Assembly: GCA_947579665.1 (NCBI GenBank)
Contig: OX388349.1
Coordinates: 17,826,459 to 17,890,458, forward strand
Length of the DNA stretch: 64,000 nucleotides
Direction of reading: 5' to 3'
From: Sympetrum striolatum
Lineage: Eukaryota; Arthropoda; Insecta; Odonata; Libellulidae
In this document: piece by piece, positions 12,945 to 24,779 of the stretch
Position numbering within the stretch: the stretch's first letter is position 1
Layout of the letters: each line of letters starts with the position of its first letter
Position numbers and translations under genes: made by a program
The notes under the pieces: model-generated
What the model was told of the DNA's origin: nothing
Databases searched by the model: none
What the model saw: the letters and a program-made list of their open reading frames with translations, nothing else

Positions 12945-14090
12945 TATATATAGATGCTTCTCCGGATTCATTCATGGATATACCTATATAGATAGATAGA
13001 TAGATAGATAGATAGGATACTAATTCACAGCCTAAACCACAAGCGTCATTGACTTGAAATTTTTACGACCAATTGGCCATAACGTGTAACCGCCAGAAAA
13101 ATTGCGATTTTGATCCTCAGGGTCATGGGTTCGATTCCAGAGGGTCCCAAAGTCGCGATTTTCTCCATAAGAATACATGGCGGGGATTTTCGAAAATTTT
13201 TTTGAGGTACTTCCCGGAGAGAGAAATAGTTGAAACTCGAGGGATCGCTAGAAGCCGTGCGTATCCAACGAAAATCAGAAAAACATCTTAGAATATAGTC
13301 CATGGTTCGATGCTAGGTCGGGGCAAAAATCGGCCGTTTAAAATGCATTGCGGCGATTTTGAAGATTTTTTTTGGATCCTTTCTCGATAACATGGATATT
13401 CGAAACTCGGCACGTGTATAAATATCATGAATATACTTCATTATCAAAATTTACATGTTCGCTGATTGTCCTTGGTTCGATCCCAGAGGGCCATTTGCAT
13501 TTCTCTATGCATTTCTTACGGAGATAACGGAAACAAAATTTAGGTACTTTCCGGCATGCTATCTATTTCAAACTTTGCATGATACAAGAGCAAGTCTTTA
13601 CAAATCAAACTGTGCATTCACAGCTTGCAATACGTCCTGGGTTCGACACCAGGTGTCTCTGAAATCAGAAGTTGATCCGATTTTTAGGAATTATTTTGAA
13701 ACCTTTCCCAATAAAATAGAAACTTCAAATTCGGCATATAGATAGAAATCATAAAAAACTTTCAGAAACATGTTTTAGATTTCCTAGATTGTCCTTGGTT
13801 CGAATTCAGAGAGGCATTAACATTCGTGAAAATTAGAACGTTTTTTGAGGCAGTTATAGCAAATATTTCTGCTTGAATTTTCACACATAGTTAGAGATGG
13901 TGATCTTCTATTGTGTTTCATAGTAGGTTTACAATTAAGACCCGAGTTCGAGGCCAAACGATGAAATTTCAGCGAATTTTAAGAAAAAATTAAATCCTTT
14001 ATTTTTTCTTTTGAGGACCGTCCCGATATGATGCCGATATATAATTAGTATTGCTGATCTGCTTGCAGTATGCAAGCTACATTTTACTCG
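12945..14090 (+). mobile_element. 1.1-kb element with six B-box-bearing monomers, copy 1
   Basis: It starts with a GATA-type microsatellite (about 12985-13016). Six diverged monomers follow, each holding a T-arm/B-box-like motif, at 13128, 13304, 13474, 13640, 13797 and 13945. Near the 3' end is a perfect hairpin, GCTTGCA-GTA-TGCAAGC. TTATCTCTA occurs immediately outside both ends (12936-12944 and 14091-14099), a probable target duplication. Copy 2 at 20115-21244 is highly similar throughout. No coding frame is conserved. The architecture resembles non-autonomous Helentron-type elements (microsatellite, core tandem repeats, 3' hairpin), but those are not expected to duplicate a 9-bp target. 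Confidence 0.75.
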
Positions 14091-14099
14091 TTATCTCTA

Positions 14100-17040
14100 A
14101 CGATATCTTGTTTTGTCTCCATTATTGCGTCAATTATAATCACAGATTTATCAAATACGTTTTTTTCGCGTATTTTTATACGCATTAATTTTTAATTTTC
14201 CACTGTAAATCATCTGGTGCGACAAAGAATGATTTAGATTAGCATTCTAGCCTTGAATGAGTAATTAGCAAAAGATTACTCCATGAAACACTGTCACAGA
14301 GATCTTTAGTGTCAGTTCTAACTGTCAGCTTATTCTTTTAAAAAATGTTATATCTACAATTTTCGTTGAATGATATGAAACATATAACATATGAATGTAA
14401 TAGTCAATATTTTGGCAAAGAATCGTTTAGTTCAAGCTAATAGGATAATTCAATTAATGTTGAATCTGACGAAATGTTCACGATATTGACTTAAAAAATT
14501 ATGAAGCAGATTTCCTTAAGTGTTTCGTCCTTGGTCCCCTTCTCTTCAATATTTACGTGGTTACCTAGTGACTGATGAAACAAGAGTAGCCTTTCAAGTA
14601 ATTTATACGACGAACTCAGAGTATCTCAAGAACTAGGACTATCCCAATTACTTCAACTTTCCCAAGCGCTTAGACTAGTTGATAATGCCAAATAATTTGG
14701 AGTGGGGAACAAAAAGCAGTTGCAAAGGTATGCAACGTACCTGTACAGGATATGGTACGTCGTCAAACCAAAACCATTCAGAGCCTCTCAAGAGCGATAC
14801 TCCAATGTTTCCATCAGGTCCACTTTAAGTAAACAGATGGGCGTTCAGGTATACTTTCTTAACCAGAACAGAATATTTTAAAGACCCGCGCCAAAAATGG
14901 ATTCTTTAAGAGATCCTCTTTCGATAACACAGATCTCGAATGTCACACCATTACAACGAACGCGCTACTTATTGTATCGTGCTGTTATTAGTTCTTTCCC
15001 GCTAATAAAATATTTTAAAACCCGATCTTTCTTTTCTTACCTGTACATTCCTCATTTGTTACTCGTAAATCCATGCAGACTTTAATTTTAACTCGTAGAT
15101 CCTACTCCTACATATTTGTTGATAAAAAATTACTAAGCAACTACGATTCAATAACATAAGAATATAGTTTCCGTGGCTTCTGGTTAAAACTTGCCCTGAT
15201 TCGTATAAAATACAGTTGAAACATGATTCACTTAACGTTCTCTTACCGCTAAGGTTGAAAGTCATCCATCCTTAGATACTGGTAAGAGTCTTTTAGAGTT
15301 TTGAACGTCTGAATTCTTCAGAAGAGATTACATTAAGTCGCTTCAAAATTTTAGAATACATATATTATAATTCTTCGCGACAGCAATACTAAATTAGGTG
15401 ATAATATAAGTGAATATGATATAATTTCAAGAGTTGAAATAGCAACGGGCAGGATAATAATAGAGAGTATGATCTCAGAGAAAGCTATTTGCTGAAAAGA
15501 AATTCAAAAATATTTCAATCGTATATGCTATTAAAATTAGCTGAATTTCATTAAAACATTCGCCTTAAAATGTTGACAAACATTAAAATCGATTTGAGAA
15601 AGCGTAACTTTGTGGAAAGCCATAATAATAATTAAAAAATAGCTTTGAAATTTTCCTGAAGATGCTTCCTCGGAAGTGAAAGGGTAGTGAAAATAAAATC
15701 CTGTGGAAAATTACAAAGTTTTTTTTTATTATTACTTGGCAAGCATTTATTCGCATATTATTATGAAAATATTTTCAAGTGGAATGTTAACATCCTAAAA
15801 CCAACCATTGAATTTGAACCCCGTCAATTGAATAAAATTATCTTGCTGTTGATCAGTGGTCGTTTCAATTAAAGATCCCGGAGTTTAACTCACGAATTCC
15901 TTAATGTGGGATGTAAAGGTCCGAAATTACTACGGAATAGTAATGAAATATCCGTGCTGGATACTGCTGCATTATGCCTTTATCTTGAATATATGCGTCA
16001 AGCTCATCAGATCCCTTGGTTGAGAGCCGCATACAAAAATCGCGAAGGTGCTGCGTCAGATGATGCGATTCGTTAGAAAATGCCGCGGTGAAGGTGCAAA
16101 CGCTGCTGAAACGCTCTTCGACAGGTTGGGTGTCTTTGGATAAAGCTGAGTTGAACTAAAAAATACATTTTGAGGAAATGCGTAACGAGAGACGCACGAG
16201 GTGACCTTTCTGCAACCTCAGCTGTCTCAAATTGAACATAAAAGAAAATACGTAGAGTGAATCGGTCCAAGTTGTTCGTTCTGTATTCGTTTTTAAGTTG
16301 ATTTCTTAACTTGGTATTTTTCATTGTTGACAATGAAATTTTAGCGCAGAGACCAATTCTTAGTATCCTTTTTATCGTTGTCCGAATGAATTTTATTTCA
16401 TTTTTAAGAATACGCGAATAATGAGATAATATCAATATCAAGATTAAGTGAACACAATTTGCTATACATAAAAAACGTATAATATGATGATGTAGTAAAA
16501 AATCAAAGAAAAAGCCTGAAGATCGTTTTAATTATTATTTTCATTTAATGAATTACTATGTATATAGATTTTATTCGATGCATGGTCATGTCAATTATGA
16601 CACTATTTTAAGGAAACATCAAGATTTTAATTGATCTAATTTGAAATAATGCATCAGTATTATTTCTTCAACCTTCAAAGGTATTTTTGTGCTTTAATAG
16701 CAAATATCTACGATTATCTTGATAACAAAAGAAAACCAAAATATTTTAAATTAAATTAGAGTTTTTACGGGAGATTTTAACTCCCTTCTGCAGGATAATT
16801 CTATGAACAAGCTATACTTAGGGATATATTAGTAACTCCGATAGACTTTTCCTACCTTCATCTCTACCGTTTCCTCCTTGTATCTTATCTTTAACGTCTT
16901 CTGTCACATCTCTATGTATACTATAGTTTGTTTTACTTATTTATTTATATATACTTTGATCTGCTCTCTAGGATATTTGTAGCATTACGTACTATTGGTA
17001 AAATGTAAGTAAATTGCCATCTCTATCATTTTTCCCAAAT
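14100..17040. other. Intergenic, mostly unannotated
   Basis: AT-rich. The only structure I support is a hairpin at 15656-15681 next to sequence shared with 31080-31190 (both have ACTTTGTGGAAAGCCAT and GTGGAAAATTACA). Together these suggest decayed Penelope-like ends. Confidence 0.35.
15656..15681 (+). ncRNA. Hammerhead-like core hairpin (decayed retroelement)
   Basis: CTGAAGA is followed by a 6-bp stem (GCTTCC/GGAAGT, one G-U pair, 2-nt loop) and then GAAA. This is the conserved core order of a hammerhead ribozyme. Stems I and III are not evident, so activity is doubtful. Penelope-like elements are known to carry such motifs. Confidence 0.35.
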
Positions 17041-17400
17041 TAGATCATCTCTCACTTATCGCAGATGTATCGAGATATTTAAACAATCAAGTAGTAAAAT
17101 TCACGGATTGCCCAGCATCTATATCAGACAAACGGAGAAATATCTAGACCTGTATGAAAGAACATAAATCATAATTTTTAATTCGGGTTTCTCCAAATCA
17201 CGCTTCGCAAAACACCTCATATATTTCATACATTCGTGGGATTTTACCCCCAACATACAACACATCGAACACAAGAGCAAAATATTAAATTAATATGAGC
17301 AATTGGAAATATTTCTCCATCAAAATGATCCAAACTTCAACTTAGTCATCGAACACATTTGACAATCCCATCCTGTCCTCCTCAGTGCCCCTACCACCCA
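17040..17400 (+). pseudogene. Penelope-like element remnant (GIY-YIG endonuclease)
   Basis: A broken translation contains SIYIRQTE, a decayed YIGQT motif. Further on are SKSRFAKHLIYFIHSWDFTP and a YEQLEIFL block typical of the C-terminal endonuclease of Penelope-like retroelements. Stops and frameshifts interrupt it, so it is inactive. Confidence 0.6.
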
Positions 17401-17464
17401 AAGCAGCGTCCCTATATCATGATTCATGCCTTCTCACCCTTTTGTTGCAACCCTTTCGCTAATT

Positions 17465-18115
17465 TTTAGTTTTAGATATACCCTGCGAGCCGCCAGAGGC
17501 GTATGGCAGGGGGTGTAATACACCACCATTATTCATTCCTCCCTATTAGCATCTCTAATATCCTAGAGAAAAACGACCAAGAATAACTATCCGACCTTGC
17601 GATTACTTCCCTATAACGCTTCGCCGATGCCTCTCGGAGATCGCGTTCGCTCCTTACTGGCACGAATATTTCACTTACTTCGTCTATAAATTCTGAAGGA
17701 ATTAACTTTTCGAAAAGTTTCCGACGATATTCAGATCTTCTCATCTGTAGTGAGTTCCTACCGAGGGACTCTATCATTGCTGTAACGCTGCTATCAAACC
17801 TGAAATCCCCGTAAACGAATCGGGCTGCTCTACGCTGGACCATCTCTAAATCTGAGACTAAACCTACTTCGTGTGGGTTTCAAACCGCACAGCAGTATTT
17901 CAGACTCGGTCGAATAAGAGAAAAAAACGCTTTTTCTTTGACTCTCGATGAGCATCCTCTCAACGTTCTACCAGTTAATCTGTGCATTCTATTCGCTTTT
18001 CCTATCGCATCTCGAATATGTTCTTTAAGGATAAGTTACTGCTAAACGTGACTCCTAGGTATTTGTTGTCGTGCACAAACTCTAATGGATGCCCTGAAAT
18101 TTGCCTAATCACCTG
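17465..18115 (-). pseudogene. CR1/Jockey-type LINE 3' fragment (reverse transcriptase C-terminus)
   Basis: Reading the minus strand, NKYLGVTFS is followed by LIRPSLKYCCAV, a stop in place of the expected Trp, NPHEVGL, and then EMVQRRAARFVYGDFRFDSS with its continuation to 17529. VQRRAARFV-x-GD is a common signature of CR1/Jockey-group non-LTR retrotransposons just past the catalytic core. After the frame end comes the 3' UTR with CCCCCTGCCAT and a small hairpin (17491-17501). The 5' part is missing. Confidence 0.8.
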
Positions 18116-19030
18116 CATCCTCCCCCTCCTTCCACCCACCACTCCCCTCCTTCCCCGATTTTGCCTCGCACAACCCTACTTCCTTCCTTTTTTCAAGGCT
18201 TTAAGATGGTACAACGAAACTTGTATCTATGTATGTGGATAAGTAAAAGTTATTTCTGATTTTTTTTAAACCTTGTTATATTAGACAGTTTTTCTTTGAT
18301 CTTGTGGTAAGATCAGGTAAATAGAGGCAAGTGAAAGAAGGCATTATATGAATAGCTGAAGCATGTCGGCAAATTCTCACGTTTCATTACTTAGTGACAA
18401 CAATACATCCCTTCTGCCTTATGAAAGCCTTCGACGTCGCACGAATGGAAAATCTCCCATGAGGTGAGAAGTCGTCTATCTCCCATCTGCTAATCAAGAA
18501 AATTATGTGCTGCTGTCGATCGTTTCCATCGACGTCTGACTATCGATTGTCCGAGATAGGCGTGTTATGTGTCTCCTGCGATACTTCCAGTTGCGCTATT
18601 GCAACTCTCACCTCTCGCTAACGCGTAATTTCCTCTTTGCGCATACGTATCATCACTCTTCAATGCGTGCCATCTCTAATCCGCGAAAATGATAAGAGAA
18701 CTACTACGTTTTAATGTGTGAAACTCTGTGAATCGATTATTAGCCGATTCTGGCGATGTTTTGTGGAACATACATTAGTCGTTCAAATAAAACGCAATCT
18801 GACTCCATCCACAAACTCCGTCCAGCGCTTTTTCATAAATATATTTTTTGTGAACGGAGTCATAATTTGCTTTATTTGAACGAGTGTGTGATTTTATGCA
18901 AATGCGACAGTGAAAAAAAAAAACAAATTATAGTATCCGTTTTGTATCTGGTGTGCTTTCTCTTCGATCAAAAATGACTTGTAGATAAAATAAATAATAG
19001 AGACCAACTTTTTATTCTCCATACTATTAT
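18116..19030. other. Intergenic with CpG-rich patch
   Basis: A pyrimidine-rich run lies at 18117-18200. Positions 18400-18690 are CpG-rich relative to the neighbours. No exon or known element is recognised. Confidence 0.3.
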
Positions 19031-19044
19031 TTAATAAGTACCGC

Positions 19045-19068
19045 TTTTGACTCAGCAGCCATACTCAA
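19045..19068 (-). ncRNA. Decayed CUGANGA...GAAA-type hairpin
   Basis: On the minus strand, TTGAGTA, a GGCT...AGTC stem and AAAA stand where other copies have CTGAAGA, a stem and GAAA. It is followed by an AATAAAAAGTTGG tail-like stretch. This is a degenerate Penelope-associated end. Confidence 0.25.
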
Positions 19069-19078
19069 GTACATTAAA

Positions 19079-19870
19079 AAATACAAACTTTATTTATACT
19101 TTGGAGCAGTTTTTCTGGTAATGTAGGGATAGGAGAGGGGTTGGTGAAAGTGATTAATTTTTAAATTGAAGAGTGTCGCCACAATTTCCAAGATAATGGG
19201 AAAGAGCATCTTGCTGGGAGGTAGATATTAGCTTGAAGTTAGTATATTTTGGAGTAAAGGTTTTCCAAATACAAAATTATTGAAACGCATTGGAAATAAA
19301 GAAATACTTCGAAGACAGCATACATCGCGTATATTTCAATTTTCTTTTGAGTTAGACCATGTAACTTGCCTAGTTACTGTAAACACCCCTTCATACTTAC
19401 CTATCCTTACATACATCTTTTTATCCTTACATATATTTGAACATCCTCTCAGTTTAGTATCGTTTAAACATTCTCCATTCACTTAATTAGTCATTCTGAT
19501 TCCATCCATCCGTTCCACACTTGAAACTAATGAATAATTCTCTCATACTGGTCACGCAGCCTTTCTTTCTCTTCTCATCCATTGATTATCCACTAATTAC
19601 TGGTCCTTTCTCTTCTGTTTCCATCACCCGTTTCTTTTATATAATGCATGCCAATTGCATTCAGTTTAGTCTCTTTCTCCTCATGACGCACCAAACTATT
19701 GTCACCATACTTTAGATAATTCCTCACGTATAATCGCATACCAAATGCTTTTTATTCATACTATATATTACTTTTTATAATGTCTATTTCAATAAGTATC
19801 AATGCATAAAATGCTGTGGAGAAATTTATGTCTGTAAAATATTCATCCCGAAGGCCTGCCGAAACATTAT
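19079..19870. other. Intergenic, nothing recognised
   Basis: AT-rich sequence with several pyrimidine-rich open frames that have no domain. Confidence 0.4.
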
Positions 19871-19879
19871 CCCTTCTAC

Positions 19880-19950
19880 TACACAAACGACAACTATTAC
19901 CCCCTGCCGTAAGCCTATGTAGGCTCGTAGGGTAAATATCTAAATACATC
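19880..19950 (+). repeat. LINE 3' tail, same family as 17465-18115
   Basis: TACCCCCTGCC is followed by a 6-bp hairpin AGCCTA-tg-TAGGCT (19912-19925) and then GTAGGGTAAATATCTAAA, matching the 3' UTR of the LINE at 17465. No coding part is attached. Confidence 0.6.
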
Positions 19951-20017
19951 TAAAAACCGTTCCATTTACGCCGTTTTACTATTACCTCTTACGTCAAATT
20001 TAAGTAAAGCACTATAC

Positions 20018-20019
<2 letters not shown>

Positions 20020-20107
<88 letters not shown>
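20020..20107. repeat. (TA)n microsatellite
   Basis: Uninterrupted TA dinucleotides for over 80 bp, directly upstream of the second copy of the B-box element. Confidence 0.95.
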
Positions 20108-20109
<2 letters not shown>

Positions 20110-20114
20110 ATTAA

Positions 20115-21244
20115 ATATAGATGCTTCTCCGGATTCATTCAAGGATATAGATAGATAGATAGATAGATAGGATACTAATTCACAGCCTAAACTAGAAGCG
20201 TCATCGATTTGAAATTTTTACGACGTATTGGCCATAACGTATAACCACCAGAAAAATTGTGATTTTGAACCTCAGTGTCATTGGTTCGATTCCAGAGGGC
20301 CCCAAAGTCGCGATTTTCCCCGTAAGAATACATGGCGGGGATTTTCGAAAATTTTTTTGAGGCACTTCCCGGCAAAGGAGAGAAGTGAAATTCGAGGGAT
20401 CGCTAGAAGCCATGCATATCCAACGAAAATCAAAAAGACATCGCTGAATATGGTCCATGGTTCGATGCTAGGTCGGGGCAAAAATCGGCCGTTTAAAATG
20501 CATTGTGGCGAATTTGAAGATATTTTTTGGATCCTTTCCCGATAACATGGATACTTGAAACTCGGCACGTGTATATATATGTTGAATATATTTCATAATT
20601 AAATTTTACATGTTCGCTGATGGTCCTTGGTTCGATCCCAGAGGGCCATTTGCAATTCTCAATGCATTTCTTACGGAGATAACGGAAACAAAATTTAGGT
20701 ACTTCCCGGCATGTTATCGACTTCAAAACTTGCATGATGGAAGAACAAGTCTTTACAAATCAAACTGTGCATTCACATTTATCAATGTGTCCTGGGTTCG
20801 ACACCAGGTGTCTCTGCAATCAGAATTTGATCAGATTTTTAGGAATTATTTTGAAAACTTTCCCAATAATATAGAAACTTGAAATTCGGCATATAGATAG
20901 AGATCATAAATAAAATTCTGAAACAAATTTTAGATTTCCGAGATCGTCCTTGGTTCGAATCCAGAAAGCCATTTACATTCGTGAAAATTAGAACTGCTTT
21001 TGAGGCAGTTTTAGCCAATATTTCTGCTTGAATTTTCTCACATAGTTAGAGATGGTGATCTTCAATTGTGCTGCATAGTAAGTTCACAGTAAAGACCCGG
21101 GTTCGATGCCAGACGGTGAAATGTCTGAGAATTTTAAGAAAAATTTCAATCCTTTTTTTTTTCTTTCGAGGACCGTCCCGATATGATGCCGATATGAAAT
21201 TAGTATTGCCGATCTGCTTGCAGTATGCAAGCTACATTTTACTC
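20115..21244 (+). mobile_element. 1.1-kb element with six B-box-bearing monomers, copy 2
   Basis: Similar to 12945-14090 end to end, in the same orientation, including the GATA microsatellite and the GCTTGCA/TGCAAGC terminal hairpin. The six motifs begin at 20283, 20459, 20629, 20795, 20952 and 21100. The five spacings (176, 170, 166, 157, 148) equal those of copy 1 exactly. All six keep GGTTCGA. TA repeats abut both ends, consistent with insertion into a TA microsatellite. Confidence 0.78.

Positions 21245-21282
<38 letters not shown>
21245..21282. repeat. (TA)n microsatellite
   Basis: TA run that begins exactly where the similarity between the two 1.1-kb copies stops. Confidence 0.9.
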
Positions 21283-22200
21283 GAAATACGGAGATACATT
21301 TATCAGTGCCACTATTCAGCATCATTATTACTTCAGTAGCTTTCTAGCCATACTGGAAAACCTGAATACATTTTTTTCTATCCTGTACCAAAAGGCAAAT
21401 GAAAAATATTCCATTCATCAAAAAATGGTAGTAAGAACATTAGTAAACCCACATACATTGTGAACCTATAATAATTTATAGGAAACATTTTCCCTATAAT
21501 AAAATACAATATTTACATGAAATTACAATTACGTTTATACTTTTTATGCTAAAAGTTTTTATGATAATAATAATAATAAATTCAAGGGCATACAAAGTAT
21601 GTACCTGTAGGATTGGTAAATATCATTAATTGTATTGTAAGTAATTAAAATTACATATGAGCTAATCACTAAATATATTACGAATCATACATCTTATTAC
21701 AATAATCACACATACATTTGACAGCCATACATAATGAAGTTCCGCATTTCGAAGATGCGCCCATACGTCTCAAGTGTTGGACAGTAGCCAGGGAATCGTA
21801 ATGTGAGTAAAACGACTGAAAATCGAGTTCTCTCCCTATACATGGAGACAGTCCAGAAATTTATTGGAATAAAATAAGCGAATAACACCATTAAGGGCAA
21901 CACTGCAGACGACTGGTAATAAAATAACGGATGGCTTTATGGGCGAAAGATGCCATAAATAATTGTCGCTTCAGAGAAAATAAACGCGTGATGGCTACAG
22001 ATTTTAAGCACGCGTTAGACTTTAATGCATTTTACTCTCACGTGAGGGGTGAGTAGGGAACTAAATAACAAATAAGGTGAGAAAACATAGTAATTAGTTG
22101 TTATTATTCAAATTTTACAATTGGAATCATAGTCCAGTGTTAACAGTCATGTTATAAATACGTAAATACGCTACACAGTGATACAGGAATACGTTCAAAT
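21283..22200. other. Intergenic, nothing recognised
   Basis: AT-rich, with a short ATA-type run near 21564. No gene or element is supported. Confidence 0.4.
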
Positions 22201-22204
22201 CTAA

Positions 22205-22500
22205 CTGCAACAATACAACGTTAATGATTACTACTGTAGGTATATCATCCACCAACAACGACACTACCACAATACAATTACCATTCAATTACAATGTATT
22301 GATCAATTACCAATCAACGCAACACAATTACCCTTTTTATCAATTACTGACAATTAATACATTACAACTACTCCCATGCAATTACTCTAATTTTCAAAGC
22401 AATACAATACAACTATCACCGAAACAGTACAGAATTACATTACAAATACCTCCTCTACATCTTATACATTTTCTCATACTCTTTAAAATTATTCAATACT
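22205..22500 (+). repeat. CAATTAC/CAATACA-rich low-complexity tract
   Basis: Variants of CAATTAC, ACAATAC and ACAATTA recur irregularly for about 300 bp with strong strand asymmetry (few G residues). The open frame across it is a composition effect. Confidence 0.5.
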
Positions 22501-22505
22501 AGATT

Positions 22506-22727
22506 ACATCTACATAGTTCCCTTATATACATATTATACAAGTTTATCAGGGTTTCTGGTAGGCCTTCACGGCTACCTTAGCAGTCCAGGGGACAAATCC
22601 CTATCATTCTTCACGCTACCGAGCAATACCCCACTCCACCTGAACTTCGTCAACTTCAAGTTTACTCGTCCTTATCCATTCTACACACAGTTCTACATTC
22701 TTCCACTCAATTCTAATTGTATACTTC
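22506..22727. other. Intergenic, nothing recognised
   Basis: Short non-repetitive interval between the CAATTAC tract and the TTA-flanked element. No coding or RNA signal seen. Confidence 0.4.
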
Positions 22728-22730
22728 TTA

Positions 22731-23492
22731 CAAGGGGAGACTCTCTCTTTTGTCCGGGGATTTTGATGAAAATTTTTGTGGTGATGCAGGTAGTAGAGTA
22801 ATGAAAAACTACATTGGCGTTCGTCTAAATGGGCTTTAATTTTGTTGCAATAATTAATTGAAAATTGATAATCTAAGGCAATCCCGCGGGTGTGTAACCC
22901 GCGCCAGCCAAATCGGTAATAACCCGCTGTTTGCGAGTAATTTTCTAATAATATTTTTATTTTCTTTTACTATATTTTTTCCTTGTTACTCACTAATAGA
23001 TTTAGAGCAAATTTCCAATCTTGCACTCGATGTCCGATTGAATAACCTTATTTCAACCAAATGAACTTCGATGACAGAGAGCCTCACTTAAATTACAATG
23101 AATGAAGGTTCGTAACATAGCTTTCCGGAATCCTCTGGTATTTGGCGGTTATAATTACATTGGCTATCCTCTTAAAATTGATAGTAGTCCCGTAAAATAT
23201 AATTCACAAGCGCGTTTTTTCACTTAAGGTTCGTAACGCAAAAGAAACTTGCGTTCGACTGATTCAAGATTTCATAATGAAAAGTAGCGGATTACTTCCG
23301 TTATTTCATTCCTTCACCAAACAGATGCTTTATATTTGTTGACTGGAAAATAAGCAATCAGTTATGACTACATATACGCCATATAAGCAACTCCTTGGTT
23401 AATGGGAAACTTTCCGGTGCTTCTATCTTACTGGACGTCACATCTGCATATTTACATCAAAATCCCCGGGCAAAAGTGAGAGTCTCCCCTTG
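22731..23492. mobile_element. Inverted-repeat element with TTA target duplication (PIF/Harbinger-like)
   Basis: The left end CAAGGGGAGACTCTC is the exact reverse complement of the right end. The arms continue with CCGGGGATTTTGATG on both sides, about 40 bp in all. TTA flanks each end (22728-22730, 23493-23495). A 3-bp TTA duplication points to PIF/Harbinger, although the terminal bases are not decisive. Inside are a GCGGGT/ACCCGC hairpin (22886-22902) and no transposase. Confidence 0.75.
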
Positions 23493-23640
23493 TTATTGTG
23501 CAGATGTAAACAAAACGCTAAGTACAAATGAAATATTTTAGGTTTATAATACAAATTTACCACTATATCGCTGTAATGTTCATTCTCTGAGCTAATTTTC
23601 TCATTCAACGTTGGATAAGAACGTGTTCTTTGCATCTTTA

Positions 23641-23880
23641 GTTAGTTAGTTAGTTGGACCCTTTATTGGCGAGGTTAGGCCCAGGTGGGCCTCTCTTACA
23701 ACTAACCTCGTATGTCGATTACATATTTAGTTAACTTATTAAAAAAATAAAAAAGAAAGAGTAGGGTGTGGGAAAAAATCTTTGCAACTGAAGGTTGACA
23801 AAGAAAAAAACCCACGTTGCGGGAAAACACCCACAAAGAAGGGGGTTGAAAAAAACCGCGAAAACACAGTAATAAAAATA
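23641..23880 (+). repeat. Retroelement-like tail, family A copy 2
   Basis: After a (GTTA)n run come CTTTATTGGCGAGGTTA and the hairpin AGGCCC-AGGT-GGGCCT (23677-23692). Later come GGAAAACACCCACAAAG and GTTGAAAAAAACCGCGAAAA. It matches 1270-1480 in block order and spacing, but the stem sequence has changed on both sides. Confidence 0.45.
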
Positions 23881-24779
23881 AATAAAATAATATACAGAGA
23901 AAATTCTGATCCAATTCCGCATTTGAGAAGTCAATATTATTTTATAGAGTGCTCAGTCACTGATGATTTTTAAGAAAAGTTGTTCCTTCCATATAATTGT
24001 TTATTTTTTATTTTTTTAAGGATTGGAGAGTTTAATCAGTGGATTAGATAGTACTGACGAACGATTAAAAAGGAAATAGATGGAAAAGAGGTAGGATGTG
24101 TTTTGGGAACACATCATCTATTAAGTCAATGTTGATACGGTGATACAGAAGTAATCCAAAGTAAACAGAAAATGGTGTGTCAGTGGTACCGTTTACTTTA
24201 TTGATAAAATGTAGCATTTGTAAATATAATATCATGAAATTTGCTCCGAGATAAGGTAAGCGTTGATTAGATAGATCAAGTTTTTCATCGGTCATTTCCA
24301 TTATGGAAAATTAGAAAAATGAGTTTCTGAAATAAGTTATCTACTAATTTATTAAGGTTTTTATGAAACAAGATGATAGTAACGTATAAAATTCGTCGGA
24401 GCATAGTGTTACAAGTTTATCGAAAGACCGTTTACTGGAGAGAATCTCTTGCAAACTTTGCAACCAAACTTTCTGTAATTTCAAAGTGAAAATGGCCCCT
24501 TTTTCAGCCACGTATACGAAGGTTGAGTAAAGCGAAAATCCCGACATGTCGAAACCAAACTTTGTAACTTCCTCGGATGAATCTGCTTTCCAGCCAGTTT
24601 CCTTTAGGAGTTGCATATCGCGTCTGGTCTAGATTCCGAATCGTTAACGAAAGCGTGAATATTTCATTGTGGAAGTTTCATCCCCAAAAGTCTTCCATCT
24701 TCCAATAAGTGAGCGACGATGAATCATAACGACTGGGCATCAATTTCGTTCTCACTTCACCGAGTTCATCTACATGAAT
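23881..24779. other. Intergenic, nothing recognised
   Basis: Short frames on both strands show no recognisable domain. Confidence 0.4.

Noticed and set aside
13128..13955. Possible tRNA genes at the GGTTCGANNCC motifs
   Set aside because: No acceptor stem, anticodon arm or proper D arm can be folded around them. Only the T-arm/B-box portion is present.
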